A DNA stretch of 64,000 nucleotides from assembly GCA_017303805.1 (NCBI GenBank), contig JAFLBQ010000002.1, forward strand, positions 434,001-498,000. The letters are read 5' to 3'. The translations under genes and the position numbers were made by a program. This DNA comes from Cytophagales bacterium. Lineage in GTDB: Bacteria; Bacteroidota; Bacteroidia; Cytophagales; Cyclobacteriaceae. Positions 44,782 to 53,149 of this stretch are shown in pieces (the stretch's first letter is position 1; the number at the start of each line of letters is the position of its first letter). Under the pieces are notes generated by a model that was not told the origin of the DNA, did not search any database, and saw only the letters and a list, made by a program, of their open reading frames with translations.

Positions 44782-45266
44782 AGGTATAAATCAGGGTTTG
44801 GCCCGCAAATATAGCAGGATGCGATCAAACAAGTGGGCAACGATGCCCTGCCTATTCGGGCTTTTTGCGCCACTTCTTTTTTTTCGGCCAGTTGTTTCTT
44901 CGATTTCAACCGTGCTTGTTTGGCGGCTGCACCCAGCTTGGTGGGCTTCCGTTTTTTACGCGGCTCAAAAGCTTTAGCAAGCAACTCCTGCAACCTTGCT
45001 TTGGCGGCTTCTTTATTTTGTAATTGCGAGCGGCTCTCTTGTACGGTTAGTTGTAGTTCACCATCCAGTGTAATGCGGGCATGAAGTTTTTGCAGAATAA
45101 CTTCTTTCCATTCAGGTGCCAGCACAGACTCCTTTATATTCCACGACAGTGTTACCCGCGAATTTATCTTGTTTACGTTTTGCCCCCCGGGGCCGCTGCT
45201 ACGCGAGGTAGTAAATTTTAACTCGGAGTTTATTTGTTGCAGAATTTGCGTAACAACAGGTACCAT
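44763..45266 (-). CDS. arfB: ArfB-type ribosome-rescue peptidyl-tRNA hydrolase
   Basis: A 167-residue release-factor-like protein that frees stalled ribosomes by hydrolysing peptidyl-tRNA. The catalytic GGQ is at residues 27-29 (SSGPGGQNVNK), with the basic C-terminal tail (RKKRKPTKLG..KQARLKSKKQLAEKK) that enters the empty mRNA channel. The last about 28 residues (from QKARIGRASL on) look unlike the family and carry four cysteines; the frame runs 19 bases into the IF-2-N-like gene. A shorter true protein or a frameshift near the 3' end is possible. Confidence 0.9.
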   Translation of the reverse strand: MVPVVTQILQQINSELKFTTSRSSGPGGQNVNKINSRVTLSWNIKESVLAPEWKEVILQKLHARITLDGELQLTVQESRSQLQNKEAAKARLQELLAKAFEPRKKRKPTKLGAAAKQARLKSKKQLAEKKEVAQKARIGRASLPTCLIASCYICGPNPDLYLCASAN

Positions 45267-45377
45267 AAATCAAAAATACTAAAACCAAAACGGTTGCGCT
45301 TCTGTAATTGATGCGGTACTATTTCCTGCAAGAAAAAATCTGTTGCTATTAACCAATAAAAGCCGGACATTTTGAAT

Positions 45378-46604
45378 ATGAAACGCTGGTGGGTTATTGG
45401 ACTTGTAATGATTCTGAATGCAGGGTACAGCAATTCCATTCTCATTCCGATGGATGACAGCCAGCGTGACCATCTGAAAGCGTATGGCCTCGCTTACTTT
45501 ACCCTTAAAGCAGGCGAGCCGGTTGATTGGTTGCTCAACTACCGGGGCGGAAGTTTTTTAATTCCGTTTCATGATAACGTGTTAACCGAATGCAAAGTGC
45601 GCGGAATAGCGTACGAGATTATTTCGGCTGCAAAAGTAAACAGTATTTTAAATGAGATAGACCGGCCCGATGTAAACATGAACCTGGTGCGCCTCGAAAC
45701 AGCGCCCCGCATAGCGGTGTACTCGCCTAAAAACGAGTTGGTGGATGACGACAGCGATGCGGTTATTCTGGTGTTGGACTATGCCGAAATTCCGTACACC
45801 ATTTTGTATGATGAAGAAATTTTAAAAGACGAATTGGTTAAATACGATTGGCTGCATTTGCACCACGAAGATTTTACCGGCCAGCACGGTCGCTTTATGC
45901 GCAGGGAGTCGGCAGTTATTCAAGCCCGGCTACAGGAAGAAACTGCGGCCCGGCTGGGGTTCGCATCGGTAACAGCCATGAAACTGGCCTCGGCAAAAAA
46001 GATAAAAGCCTTTACTGCCGCAGGGGGATATCTGTTTGCCATGTGCTCCGGTGCCGAAACTTTTGATATTGCGCTGGCCGCAGAGGGTACTGGCATTTCG
46101 TTTAAAGACCTGAGTGGCGATGACGATGCCCGGCTGGATTATTCTAAAACACTTGCCTTTGAAAACTTTTCGCTGGAGCCTTCCGGCAGCCGTAAGTTTT
46201 CTGATATTAACGCAAATGGCCCCGACTTTTTTCAGGCCAGCACCTCGTTCTTTCACCTGTTTCAATTCTCAGCCAAATGGGATCTCGTGCCTTCCTTGCT
46301 TACGCAGAATCATGAGCAGGTGATAAAGGAGTTTAGCGGCCAGACTTCGTCTTTTAACTCGGGCCTTATTAAACCCAGCGCCTGGGTACTGGGCGAAAAC
46401 AGAAGCGCTAACCGTACACGCTATTTGTATGGCGAATTGGGGCGTGGCCATTGGACGTACTACAGCGGGCACGATCCGGAAGGCATGCCCGGGTGGCGTG
46501 GTAATACTACAAACTTAGCACTGCACCCGCACTCACCTGGTTACCGGCTTATCCTCAACAATGTTCTCTTTCCATCGGCAAAAAAGAAAAAGCAGAAAAC
46601 GTAA
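45378..46604 (+). CDS. Exported class-I GATase-like protein (often labelled asparagine synthetase B)
   Basis: A 408-residue exported protein; signal peptide to about residue 20. Recurrent strand/turn motifs (ILIPMDDSQRDHLKAYGLAYFTL, GGSFLIPF, YDWLHLHHEDFTGQ) lead to AGGYLFAMCSGAETFD, with C223 at the position of a class-I glutamine-amidotransferase nucleophile elbow. Similar Bacteroidota proteins are, to my memory, labelled asparagine synthetase B, but the N-terminal Cys and the PP-loop of that enzyme are absent. It starts the plus-strand cluster with DUF1501 and sugar-isomerase-like genes. Function is uncertain. Confidence 0.72.
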   Translation: MKRWWVIGLVMILNAGYSNSILIPMDDSQRDHLKAYGLAYFTLKAGEPVDWLLNYRGGSFLIPFHDNVLTECKVRGIAYEIISAAKVNSILNEIDRPDVNMNLVRLETAPRIAVYSPKNELVDDDSDAVILVLDYAEIPYTILYDEEILKDELVKYDWLHLHHEDFTGQHGRFMRRESAVIQARLQEETAARLGFASVTAMKLASAKKIKAFTAAGGYLFAMCSGAETFDIALAAEGTGISFKDLSGDDDARLDYSKTLAFENFSLEPSGSRKFSDINANGPDFFQASTSFFHLFQFSAKWDLVPSLLTQNHEQVIKEFSGQTSSFNSGLIKPSAWVLGENRSANRTRYLYGELGRGHWTYYSGHDPEGMPGWRGNTTNLALHPHSPGYRLILNNVLFPSAKKKKQKT

Positions 46605-46671
46605 CGTGAGGATGTATTAATGAAACAATGAGAGCAAACGTTGGCTATAAGACAAAAAAGAAACCCAACAG

Positions 46672-48162
46672 ATGAACGAAAAAATAATCCGCGAACTGCA
46701 ACGCAACCACCTCGAAGAAACTACGAGGCGGCATTTTCTGCGTGAGTGCATTGCCGGCATGGGTGGGCTTGCGCTTGCATCGGTGTTTGGCAGTTGTAAC
46801 CCATTCGAGAAAAAGGATAAGTATGCAGCCCTTTTTTCATCCAATCCACTTGCCCCCAAAGCGCCACAATTTATACCCAAAGCCCGGTCGGTTATTTATT
46901 TGCACATGGCAGGTGCGCCCTCGCAGTTAGAGTTGTTCGACTACAAACCGGCATTGCACAAACTCGATGGCCAGGATTGCCCACAGTCGTTGCTGGAAGG
47001 AAAAAAGTTTGCCTTCATTCGGGGGGTACCCAAAATGTTAGGGCCGCAGGCAAGCTTTAAGCAATACGGACAAAGCGGTGCGTGGGTATCGGAAAACCTA
47101 CCACACTTTTCATCTATTGTAGATGAAGTTACTTTTCTCAAGGCCATGCAAACCGATCAGTTTAATCATGGGCCGGCACAATTATTAATGCACACCGGCA
47201 GCGCACGGTTGGGCAGGCCCAGCATGGGCTCGTGGGTAACCTATGGCCTGGGAAGTGAAAATCAGAACCTGCCCGGCTTTGTAGTGCTTACTTCCGGGGG
47301 CACCAATCCCGATGCCGGTAAAAGTGTTTGGGGAAGTGGATTTCTGCCTTCGGTGTATCAAGGTGTGCAATGTCGCAGTGAAGGCGACCCGGTGTTGTTC
47401 ATTAAAGACCCCGAACATGTAACACGCGATCTGCGCAAAGCTTCTATTGATGCCATTAATGAAGTGAACAAAATTCATTACGAAGAAAAAGGCGACCCGG
47501 AAATTTTATCGCGCATTGCGCAATATGAAATGGCCTACCGCATGCAAATCTCTGTGCCAGAGGTGATGAACATTAATGACGAGCCACGCTACATTCACGA
47601 AATGTACGGCACCAAACCAGGCGAAGTAAGTTTAGCCAACAACATTTTGCTGGCGCGAAAGCTGGTGGAGAAGGGTGTGCGCTTTGTACAGATTTTTGAT
47701 TGGGGGTGGGATAGCCATGGTACAGATTCTAACCTTGCAATCGATGTTGGTTTTGTGAACAAATGCCGCACGGTAGATAAAGCCATGACCGCTTTGGTTC
47801 TCGATTTAAAACAACGCGGCTTGTTAGATGAAACATTAGTAGTGTGGGGTGGCGAGTTTGGCCGCACGCCTATGGCCGAAAATCGCGAAGGCAAAAAGAA
47901 TCCGTTTAAAGGTCGTGATCATCACACCGAAGCATTTACCATCTGGATGGCCGGAGGTGGAGTGAAGAAAGGATTTACCTATGGAGAGACAGATGAAATT
48001 GGATATTCTGCTATAGCAGGCAAAACAACTCCGTTCGATTTGCAGGCTACCATTTTGAATCAACTGGGGTTCGATCATGAAAAACTAACGTACGAATTTC
48101 AGGGTCGTCCCTTCAGACTTACTGATGTACATGGAAAAGTAATTCATGAGATACTAACTTAA
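46672..48162 (+). CDS. DUF1501 protein, Tat-exported lipoprotein
   Basis: A 496-residue protein with a Tat-like leader (TTRRHFLREC) and a possible lipobox (FGSC, C42). The alkaline-phosphatase-like/sulfatase superfamily core shows YLHMAGAPSQLELFDYKP, a DWGWDSHG segment and GGEFGRTPMAENREGKKNPFKGRDHH late in the chain. DUF1501 proteins usually accompany planctomycete-type cytochrome (PSD1/PSCyt) genes; here a PSCyt1 protein lies two genes downstream but no DUF1549/1553 partner is present. Confidence 0.87.
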   Translation: MNEKIIRELQRNHLEETTRRHFLRECIAGMGGLALASVFGSCNPFEKKDKYAALFSSNPLAPKAPQFIPKARSVIYLHMAGAPSQLELFDYKPALHKLDGQDCPQSLLEGKKFAFIRGVPKMLGPQASFKQYGQSGAWVSENLPHFSSIVDEVTFLKAMQTDQFNHGPAQLLMHTGSARLGRPSMGSWVTYGLGSENQNLPGFVVLTSGGTNPDAGKSVWGSGFLPSVYQGVQCRSEGDPVLFIKDPEHVTRDLRKASIDAINEVNKIHYEEKGDPEILSRIAQYEMAYRMQISVPEVMNINDEPRYIHEMYGTKPGEVSLANNILLARKLVEKGVRFVQIFDWGWDSHGTDSNLAIDVGFVNKCRTVDKAMTALVLDLKQRGLLDETLVVWGGEFGRTPMAENREGKKNPFKGRDHHTEAFTIWMAGGGVKKGFTYGETDEIGYSAIAGKTTPFDLQATILNQLGFDHEKLTYEFQGRPFRLTDVHGKVIHEILT

Positions 48163-48183
48163 CTAAATGAATAAAAAATAAGC

Positions 48184-48228
48184 CACAGATTCACAGATTA
48201 AAAATACGCACTCATCTGTGAATCTGAG
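48184..48228. repeat. Intergenic palindrome, ATTCACAGAT type
   Basis: CAGATTCACAGAT (48186-48198) and ATCTGTGAATCTG (48214-48226) form a perfect 13-bp inverted repeat, extendable to 16 bp with one mismatch. It lies between the DUF1501 and isomerase-like genes. From memory, this phrase recurs in spacers of Bacteroidota genomes. It could fold as an mRNA hairpin between cistrons. Confidence 0.65.
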
Positions 48229-48251
48229 GCTGAAAAAAATTACTAGCTCAA

Positions 48252-49169
48252 ATGAAACTCAACCGCAGAGATTTTATCACCACATCCGCAATGGCAGGCT
48301 CAGGTTTAATGCTTGGCTCGTTAGAAAGTTTCGCAAAGCCACTTACGCAACAAACTCAAGCCGGGTATTCCTTGTTGATCTTCGCTACCAACTGGGGCTT
48401 CAACGGATCGTACGATGAATTTTGTGCAAAAGCCAAAGCAGCAGGTTACGATGGGTGCGAAATCTGGTGGCCTGGCGATGCAAGCGAACGCAAAAAATTG
48501 TTGGAGGCACTGGCAAAACATAATCTCAAAATCGGATTTCTGTTTGGCAGCGGTGAAAAAGATTTTGCAAAACACGAAGTACAGTTCAATCAGTTTCTTA
48601 CAGAAGCAGCTGCCACCAAACCGGTGTACATCAACTGCCATAGTGGTAAAGATTATTTCACAGCTGATCAAAAGGAAAAACTAATCAAACAGTCGAATGC
48701 GGTTTCCGCGCAAAGCGGAGTGCCGGTATATCACGAAACCCATCGTGGGCGGGCGTTGTATTCGGCACCTGTTACCGAAGAATTAATAAAGCGCGTTCCG
48801 GGGTTGCGGTTAACACTTGATATTTCGCATTGGTGCAATGTGCACGAATCGTATCTGGAAGATCAAACTGAAACTATTAGCCTTGCATTAAATCGCACCG
48901 ACCACATTCATGCCCGCATTGGCCACCCGGAGGGACCGCAGGTAAACGACCCCCGTGCACCCGAGTGGGACTATGCGGTTAAAACTCATTTTGCCTGGTG
49001 GGATAAGATTGTAACAACAAAAAAGCAAGCCGGCAAACAGATGACGTTCTTAACGGAATTTGGTCCGGTAGATTATATGCCGGCATTACCCTACACACGG
49101 CAGCCGGTTGCCGATCAATGGGCTATCAATGTTTATATGATGGAAGTATTGCGCAAGCGCTATTCGTAA
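48252..49169 (+). CDS. Tat-exported sugar phosphate isomerase/epimerase-like protein
   Basis: A 305-residue TIM-barrel protein of the xylose-isomerase-like superfamily with leader MKLNRRDFITTSAMAGSG (Tat RR). Candidate metal ligands are spread over GCEIWWPGD, YINCHSGKD, YHETHRGRALYS, LTLDISHWCNVHES and HIHARIGHPEG. Its stop codon overlaps the start of the next gene (TAATG). It is related to, but not the same as, the isomerase-like protein at 39908. Substrate is unknown. Confidence 0.9.
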   Translation: MKLNRRDFITTSAMAGSGLMLGSLESFAKPLTQQTQAGYSLLIFATNWGFNGSYDEFCAKAKAAGYDGCEIWWPGDASERKKLLEALAKHNLKIGFLFGSGEKDFAKHEVQFNQFLTEAAATKPVYINCHSGKDYFTADQKEKLIKQSNAVSAQSGVPVYHETHRGRALYSAPVTEELIKRVPGLRLTLDISHWCNVHESYLEDQTETISLALNRTDHIHARIGHPEGPQVNDPRAPEWDYAVKTHFAWWDKIVTTKKQAGKQMTFLTEFGPVDYMPALPYTRQPVADQWAINVYMMEVLRKRYS

Positions 49170-50509
49170 TGGAATTTATTGGCCGTTTACATCCGTTGCT
49201 GGTTCACTTGCCAATTGGTATTTTACTTTTGGCAGTATTGTTCGAGTGGTTGCCCTTTCGAAAACCCTATAAATCACTCAGGCGATCGATACGAATAATT
49301 TTGTGGCTGGGTTTTTTTGCTGCTCTTTCTGCGGTGGGAAGCGGTTTGATGTTGATGGAAAATGGCGACTATGATTTGCAAAGCGTAAGGCTGCACCAGT
49401 ACTCAGGTATTGCGCTAACGGTAATCACCTTGGTGTATGCCTGGGCCCGCGGGCAAAAGCGTTTAAAAAAAATCTATAAATTTTTATCGGTGCTACTGCT
49501 GGCGCTGGTAACAACAACCGGTCATTTAGGCGGCACGCTTACCCATGGCGAGAACTTTCTGTTTGCTTCGGCCAGTCAGGATGCTGCCGTAGCGCAGGTT
49601 GATTTGCAACAGGCCAACTTTTATGCCGATCTGGTAAAACCAATTCTGGAAAACAAGTGCTACACTTGCCATGGAGCCGGAAAGCAAAAAGGCAAATTAC
49701 GATTAGATGCCCCCGAACATATTGTAAAGGGCGGTAAGGGTGGCGTGGTGTTGGTGGCCGGAAAGACTGATGAGAGCGAACTGATTAATAGAGTTTTGTT
49801 GCCACTGAGTGATGATGACCACATGCCCCCGAAGGCGAAATCGCAACTCACGGAAATTGAAATCGAAATTTTAAAATTATGGATTGCATCGGGTGCTGAT
49901 TTTGAGAAGTCAGTTGAAAGTAATCAGCTTGGTGCTTTACAAAAAATTCTCACCAATAAAAAACCAGAACCGGTTGCAGAAATTCCGGAAGGCAATCCCA
50001 ATGCAGCTAATCCAATTGTTGTAAATGAGTTAAAGCAATTAGGCGCAGTCGTGTTGCCAGTGGCCAATGGCAGCCATTACCTCTCGGTGAATCTCGTGAA
50101 TGTGGTGGCGATTGATTCGGCTCTTGATTTATTGGTAAAAGTAAAACAACAAACCGTTTGGCTGAAAGCGGGTGATTTAGCAATCAAGGACTCACATCTT
50201 GGCAAACTCGCGCAACTCAATCAGCTTATTAAACTGAACGTAGAGCGCACAGCTATTACCGATACCGGTTTATCACAACTGAATGCGTTAACACAACTTC
50301 AATACCTCAACCTGAATCAAAACAATATCTTGGCAACCGGAGTAAAAGAACTTACCGGTTTAAAAAACCTACGTTCATTATTTGTCTTCGGTACAAACAT
50401 TACAGCCGATGATGTGCCTGCATTACAAAGCATTTTTCCCAACGCAAAAATTGAAATCGGGAATTATGTAGTGCCAACGTTAGAAACTGATACTACTCTC
50501 GTAAAGTGA
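49169..50509 (+). CDS. DUF2231 / planctomycete-type cytochrome / LRR membrane protein
   Basis: A 446-residue inner-membrane protein. The N-terminal DUF2231 region (RLHPLLVHLPIGILLLAVLFE) has four hydrophobic helices. A periplasmic PSCyt1-type haem domain holds C164-YT-C167-H168. Leucine-rich-repeat-like segments occupy about residues 345-430. It could accept electrons from a periplasmic oxidation or sense redox state. Start ATG 49169 overlaps the preceding stop. The cluster lacks the large PSD1 partner usually found with PSCyt1 domains. Confidence 0.86.
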   Translation: MEFIGRLHPLLVHLPIGILLLAVLFEWLPFRKPYKSLRRSIRIILWLGFFAALSAVGSGLMLMENGDYDLQSVRLHQYSGIALTVITLVYAWARGQKRLKKIYKFLSVLLLALVTTTGHLGGTLTHGENFLFASASQDAAVAQVDLQQANFYADLVKPILENKCYTCHGAGKQKGKLRLDAPEHIVKGGKGGVVLVAGKTDESELINRVLLPLSDDDHMPPKAKSQLTEIEIEILKLWIASGADFEKSVESNQLGALQKILTNKKPEPVAEIPEGNPNAANPIVVNELKQLGAVVLPVANGSHYLSVNLVNVVAIDSALDLLVKVKQQTVWLKAGDLAIKDSHLGKLAQLNQLIKLNVERTAITDTGLSQLNALTQLQYLNLNQNNILATGVKELTGLKNLRSLFVFGTNITADDVPALQSIFPNAKIEIGNYVVPTLETDTTLVK

Positions 50510-50539
50510 ACTTGAATTTTATATCTTTCGATTATAAAC

Positions 50540-50640
50540 TTTAACAACCTTTGTGCTCCTTAGCGGGTTGGTGACTTTGTGGTTCCAGTATTCAATCTTA
50601 AACCACTAAGGCGCGAAGTCTCTAAGTTTCACAAAGACAA
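50540..50640. repeat. Intergenic imperfect palindrome, CTTTGTG...CACAAAG type
   Basis: acctttgtgctccttagcgg near 50549 and ccactaaggcgcgaag near 50601, closing with tttcacaaag at 50627-50636, form an imperfect inverted repeat. Its phrases resemble dispersed Bacteroidota spacer repeats known to me from other genomes. It separates the cytochrome gene from the SDR gene. Confidence 0.5.
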
Positions 50641-50685
50641 AGATGATCTTTCACAAAAAGTTGAATTGACTCGTAGGCAAGTAAC

Positions 50686-51471
50686 ATGAAAATGCTTCAA
50701 AATAAATCTATCGTTATCATTGGCGGAACAACCGGCCTCGGACTTTCTGCTGCAAAAGCTTTTGTGCGCGAAGGTGCGCGCATAGTAGTGGTTGGTCGCC
50801 ATAATGACAGCGCACACGAAGCCGCAAAAATACTAGGCACATCAGCCCTTGCGCTGGCTGGCGATGCTACTGTACCCGGAACTGCACAGCATGCTATCAC
50901 TGCTTGTATTGAAAAATACAAAAGCTTTGATGGTTTGTATCATGTAGCCGGAGGCAGCGGTCGCAAGTTTGGCGATGGTCCCTTACACGAATTATCTTTA
51001 GAAGGTTGGAATAAAACATTTGAATTGAATCTTACATCGCTTATGCTTTCCAACCAGGCGGCTGTTCAAACCTTCTTAAAACAAAATACCAGCGGCACTA
51101 TTTTAAATGTCGGTTCGGTGTTGGGGCACTCGCCTTCGCCTAAACATTTTGTAACCCATGCTTATGCTGCTGCAAAAGCTGCGGTAATTGGTTTCAGCAA
51201 ATCCACTGCCGCTTATTATGCAAATAATAATATTCGCATTAATGTGCTGGCCCCCGCTTTGGTAGAAACACCGATGGCACAACGCGCAGCGAACGATGAA
51301 ACTATTCTATCATTCATTAAAACCAAACAGCCATTGGATGGTGGTCGTATTGGTAAACCGGAAGACCTGGATGGCGCTGCGGTTTATTTTATGTCCGACC
51401 AATCTAAGTTTACTACCGGACAAGTTTTAGCAATAGATGGCGGATGGGATCTAAGCGAAGGACAATATTAA
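50686..51471 (+). CDS. SDR family oxidoreductase
   Basis: A 261-residue short-chain dehydrogenase. The nucleotide loop GGTTGLGL sits at about residues 13-20; the triad is S144 (NVGSVLG), Y160 and K164 (HAYAAAKAA), with N115 the structural Asn. It likely oxidises or reduces a sugar-type hydroxyl. A second in-frame ATG two codons in (50692) is equally plausible as start. It begins the tight run SDR-ROK-SIS-MetE-like; the ROK gene follows after 2 bases. Confidence 0.92.
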   Translation: MKMLQNKSIVIIGGTTGLGLSAAKAFVREGARIVVVGRHNDSAHEAAKILGTSALALAGDATVPGTAQHAITACIEKYKSFDGLYHVAGGSGRKFGDGPLHELSLEGWNKTFELNLTSLMLSNQAAVQTFLKQNTSGTILNVGSVLGHSPSPKHFVTHAYAAAKAAVIGFSKSTAAYYANNNIRINVLAPALVETPMAQRAANDETILSFIKTKQPLDGGRIGKPEDLDGAAVYFMSDQSKFTTGQVLAIDGGWDLSEGQY

Positions 51472-51473
51472 TT

Positions 51474-52355
51474 ATGGAACATGCTATTGGAATCGATTTA
51501 GGTTGTACACACATTAAGGCCATATTGGTAAAAGCCGATGGAACCATCGTAAAAGAAATCCGGCAGGACACAGACGAGCAAAACGATACGCATTGGAAGC
51601 AATCCGTAAAGCAAATCATTGCGCAACTCAAAAAAGAAACAAATGTTCAGGCTATTGGGTTATCAGCACCCGGTTTGGCTAATGCTACCAACACCTGTAT
51701 TGAATTTATGCCAGGCCGTTTGCCGGGATTGGAAAATTTTAATTGGAGTGATTATACTGGTGAATGCGTTTATGTGTTGAACGATGCGCACGCAGCATTA
51801 ATGGCAGAAGCACAATTTGGCGCTGCGAAAAATAAAAAGTTTGCATTCATGCTTACACTTGGTACCGGTGTAGGCGGTGGAATTTTAATTGATGGGAAAC
51901 TTTACCAGGGCGTGGGTCAGATGGCAGGGCACTTGGGTCATACAACGGTTGATGCCATGGATGACAACAAAGATGTAACCAACATGCCCGGCAGTTTGGA
52001 AGATGCGATTGGAAATCTTTCTATCGAAGCGCGATCAAAGGGCAAGTATAAAACCACATGGGATCTGGTGCAATCGTATCAACAAGGCGATGCCTTTGCT
52101 ACTGAGGTGTGGTTAACTTCGGTGCGAAAACTGGCTGCGGCCATTGCTTCGTTCATCAATGTTCTTTCGCCAGAAGTTGTAGTTATTGGTGGTGGTGTTT
52201 CCAAAGCCAATGAAATTCTGATGCAACCCCTGCAGAAATATTTAGCAGAGTTTGAATGGCGGCCGGGGGGCAAACAAACTCCGGTACAACTCGCCCAGTT
52301 TTCCGATCTTGCCGGGGCATTGGGCGCAGCCGGGTTTGCGCTTACTAAAAGTTAG
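51474..52355 (+). CDS. ROK family sugar kinase (lacking the zinc-finger motif)
   Basis: A 293-residue ROK-fold kinase. The phosphate loop DLGCTHIKA is at residues 8-16 and the catalytic aspartate is D104 (VLNDAHAA); a glycine-rich TLGTGVGGGILI and GQMAGHLGH follow. The usual ROK zinc motif (CxCGxxGC) is replaced by DVTNMPGSLED, so either the zinc is not used or the protein is an atypical member. It begins 2 bases after the SDR gene and ends 5 bases before the SIS gene. It is expected to phosphorylate the same sugar acted on by neighbours. Confidence 0.9.
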   Translation: MEHAIGIDLGCTHIKAILVKADGTIVKEIRQDTDEQNDTHWKQSVKQIIAQLKKETNVQAIGLSAPGLANATNTCIEFMPGRLPGLENFNWSDYTGECVYVLNDAHAALMAEAQFGAAKNKKFAFMLTLGTGVGGGILIDGKLYQGVGQMAGHLGHTTVDAMDDNKDVTNMPGSLEDAIGNLSIEARSKGKYKTTWDLVQSYQQGDAFATEVWLTSVRKLAAAIASFINVLSPEVVVIGGGVSKANEILMQPLQKYLAEFEWRPGGKQTPVQLAQFSDLAGALGAAGFALTKS

Positions 52356-52360
52356 TAACT

Positions 52361-53146
52361 ATGAGCGTCATCCAACAATACATTTCCCTCAGTAAGAAAA
52401 TTGCCGATACGGTAGCGGCTCAAGAATCCAACATCAAACAAGCTGCCCAGTGGTTTGCCAGTTCTATTCTTGCGGGAAGAATGGTGCATGTATTTGGTTC
52501 GGGGCACAGTCGTATTATGGTAGAAGAAATGTGGCCACGCTATGGTTCCTTTCCGGGATTCAATCCGATTGTCGAACTCTCACTTACGTTTCATAATCTC
52601 GTAGTCGGTGCAAACGGTCAGCGACAAGCCATGTTCCTGGAAAATGTTTCGGGGCTTGCAGATCGCATCTTGCGCAACTTTGATATTTCTCCGGTTGATT
52701 CCGCACTAATCATTTCTTCCAGCGGAACCAACATTGTTCCGGTTGAGATGGCCGAGTTATTTCAACATAAAAAAGTAAAAGTAGTTTCTATCCTCACACA
52801 ACAACATTCCGCTAAAAGCGAAAGCAAACGCAGCGATGGAAAAAAGCTCAGCGATTTCTCGGATTTGATTTTAGATACCGGTGCCCCTGAAGGCGATTCG
52901 ATGATTTATATTCAAGGTCTTGAAACACCAGTGGCTCCGGGCTCAACTGTAGGTGGTGCAATAATTATTAATTGCATTAAAGCGGAAGTAGCCCGTTTGC
53001 TTACAGAAGCTGGGCAACCACCGAAAGTATTAACTGCAACCAACATTGCAGGCAAAGAAAAAGCAACTCAACTTTTTGAAAGCGCATACGATGAACATGC
53101 GCACCGGTTAGCAAAATTGTATGAACACGTAGGCACCAAAAAATAA
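52361..53146 (+). CDS. SIS-domain sugar isomerase
   Basis: A 261-residue SIS-domain protein of the UPF0309 type. The helix-strand phosphosugar-binding motif HVFGSGHSRIMVEEMW lies near residue 43, and SALIISSSGTNIVPVEMAELF near residue 110. Such proteins isomerise or bind ketose/aldose phosphates. The gene is tightly packed between ROK and MetE-like genes, supporting action on a phosphosugar intermediate of one pathway. Confidence 0.91.
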   Translation: MSVIQQYISLSKKIADTVAAQESNIKQAAQWFASSILAGRMVHVFGSGHSRIMVEEMWPRYGSFPGFNPIVELSLTFHNLVVGANGQRQAMFLENVSGLADRILRNFDISPVDSALIISSSGTNIVPVEMAELFQHKKVKVVSILTQQHSAKSESKRSDGKKLSDFSDLILDTGAPEGDSMIYIQGLETPVAPGSTVGGAIIINCIKAEVARLLTEAGQPPKVLTATNIAGKEKATQLFESAYDEHAHRLAKLYEHVGTKK

Positions 53147-53149
53147 ACT

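Noticed and set aside
48184-48228. Attachment site or operator at the 13-bp palindrome
   Set aside because: No integrase, regulator or recombination scar nearby; the dispersed-repeat reading fits better.
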